NCBI GenBank assembly: GCA_902517815.1
Contig: CABYED010000004.1
Coordinates: 62,001-126,000 of the forward strand
Length of the DNA: 64,000 nucleotides
Source of the DNA: an uncultured SAR116 cluster alpha proteobacterium
GTDB lineage: Bacteria; Pseudomonadota; Alphaproteobacteria; Puniceispirillales; Marisalimonadaceae
Direction: 5' to 3'
The first letter of the stretch is position 1. Every line of letters begins with the position of its first letter. Shown here piece by piece: positions 63,390 to 64,000 of the stretch. Made by a program: the position numbers and the translations under genes. The notes below the pieces were generated by a model, which did no database searches, was not told where the DNA came from, and worked only from the letters and a program-made list of their open reading frames with translations.

Positions 63390-63950
63390 ATGACTAAATA
63401 TTCAATTGAGGATTATGTAACTGATATTCGTTCAGTTGTAAAAGAAGAGACTGACGAGGGAAAGATAATCGAAAGAATAAAACCATTATCAAAAAAAATA
63501 GCAGCAAACAAAAGTTGGGTTAAGCCAGAATATTTTAATGTAGATAAAGAACAGGGATTTGGATTGCATTTACTCCACGAAGAAAAAGATCATAGTTTAG
63601 CTGTTTTTGCAATTGCGTGGGCTCCTGGAGAGGGACTTGCGCCACATAATCACAAAACATGGGCGGTTGTTGCTGGTATTCAAGGACAAGAACATGAAAC
63701 TAGTTACAAAAGAATAGATGATGGAACTACAGAAGGTTTTGCAGATTTAGTAAAAACAAATGAAGCGACTATATACGAAGGAGATGCTACTTGTTGTTTG
63801 CCTGAAGACATACATAGTGTTTGGAATAATGGTCGTGAAATAGCTCTTTCGATACATACATATGGAAAACACCTCAATCATACAGGAAGATCAATTTTTG
63901 ATATTAATCAAAAAACTGAAACGCCCTGCATAGTTAAGGTTCAAAATTAA
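63390..63950 (+). CDS. Cysteine-dioxygenase-like cupin (COG5553-type)
   Basis: About 186 residues from ATG 63390 (GGGGGAA SD upstream; the TTG at 63378 lies inside the SD). LAPHNHKTWAVVAGIQGQEHETSY has the His-x-His and Glu of the metal site, and CCLPEDIHSVWNNG supplies the third His. This fits the predicted metal-dependent double-stranded beta-helix enzymes related to cysteine dioxygenase. The expected Cys-Tyr crosslink is not assessable here. The function could be oxidation of a thiol acid. Nothing beyond it is recognisable in the last 50 bases. Confidence 0.82.
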   Translation: MTKYSIEDYVTDIRSVVKEETDEGKIIERIKPLSKKIAANKSWVKPEYFNVDKEQGFGLHLLHEEKDHSLAVFAIAWAPGEGLAPHNHKTWAVVAGIQGQEHETSYKRIDDGTTEGFADLVKTNEATIYEGDATCCLPEDIHSVWNNGREIALSIHTYGKHLNHTGRSIFDINQKTETPCIVKVQN

Positions 63951-64000
63951 TTAAGTTTCATAAGAAAAGTTCTAAGTTAAAATCTAATTAACCTTGGAAA

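Overview
The window is AT-rich (roughly 30% GC by eye), tightly packed and free of insertion sequences. Its genes look like those of a streamlined marine alphaproteobacterium: Entner-Doudoroff enzymes, EamA-type drug/metabolite exporters, an organic-acid and sulfonate-type oxidoreductase cluster, hydantoinase, glutaryl-CoA dehydrogenase, TauD-type dioxygenase. An AEGEAN-169/HIMB59/SAR116-like lineage would fit, but no rRNA or marker gene here fixes the taxonomy.

Layout. 1-8350: small catabolic genes. These are a RidA-like protein, a carboxymuconolactone-decarboxylase-like protein, a Gfo/Idh/MocA dehydrogenase, DsrE-like and SnoaL-like proteins, ABM-type small barrels and a tautomerase. The stretch also holds a segmental duplication (7008-7413 copied to 4044-4446) that gave a foreign secreted beta-propeller gene the first codons of a tautomerase. 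8355-27169: an 18.8-kb genomic island inserted at the 3' end of tRNA-Ser(GCU), bounded by an identical 19-bp direct repeat and carrying a P4-type tyrosine integrase beside the tRNA. 27397-64000: core-like metabolism.

Inside the island the left end is built like three further internal copies of a ~88-bp element. Each copy has a CCTCCTC core and, exactly 63 bp further on, two GTCTACA arms 12 bp apart. These copies divide the left half into cargo segments: (1) epoxide hydrolase plus a broken EamA transporter; (2) an EgtB-EgtD ergothioneine fusion; (3) a secreted serine beta-lactamase-family protein; (4) the remainder with the integrase. I read this as serial accretion of small tRNA-targeted elements. 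The right half holds decayed genes (an alpha/beta hydrolase and a class-I glutamine amidotransferase), PsiE, and an array of small unknown genes. Three of those small genes are preceded by the same structured leader, whose inner hairpin covaries between copies. The array ends in a 1230-residue Mrr-nuclease/helicase protein with eight phage-integrase repeat units, followed by HTH/AlpA-type regulators. This array is the best candidate for an undescribed system.

Right of the tRNA: a LysR regulator, an HI0933-type flavoprotein and a DEAD-box RNA helicase. Next is a cluster (SDR, split ComD/ComE-like TPP decarboxylase, Gfo/Idh/MocA, atypical SDR, YihU-like reductase) that may process an organosulfonate or related C3 acid. 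Then come zwf-pgl-edd (with eda 21 kb away), carbamoylase, HIT, EamA, alpha/beta hydrolase with an enolase-superfamily enzyme, and YciB with two envelope proteins. The final part holds LLM oxidoreductase, amidohydrolase, TauD dioxygenase, cupin, HCCA isomerase, glutaryl-CoA dehydrogenase, adenylate cyclase-TPR, a QuiC-like fusion with a divergent GntR regulator, fused HyuAB, a DenD-like dehydrogenase, eda and a cysteine-dioxygenase-like cupin.
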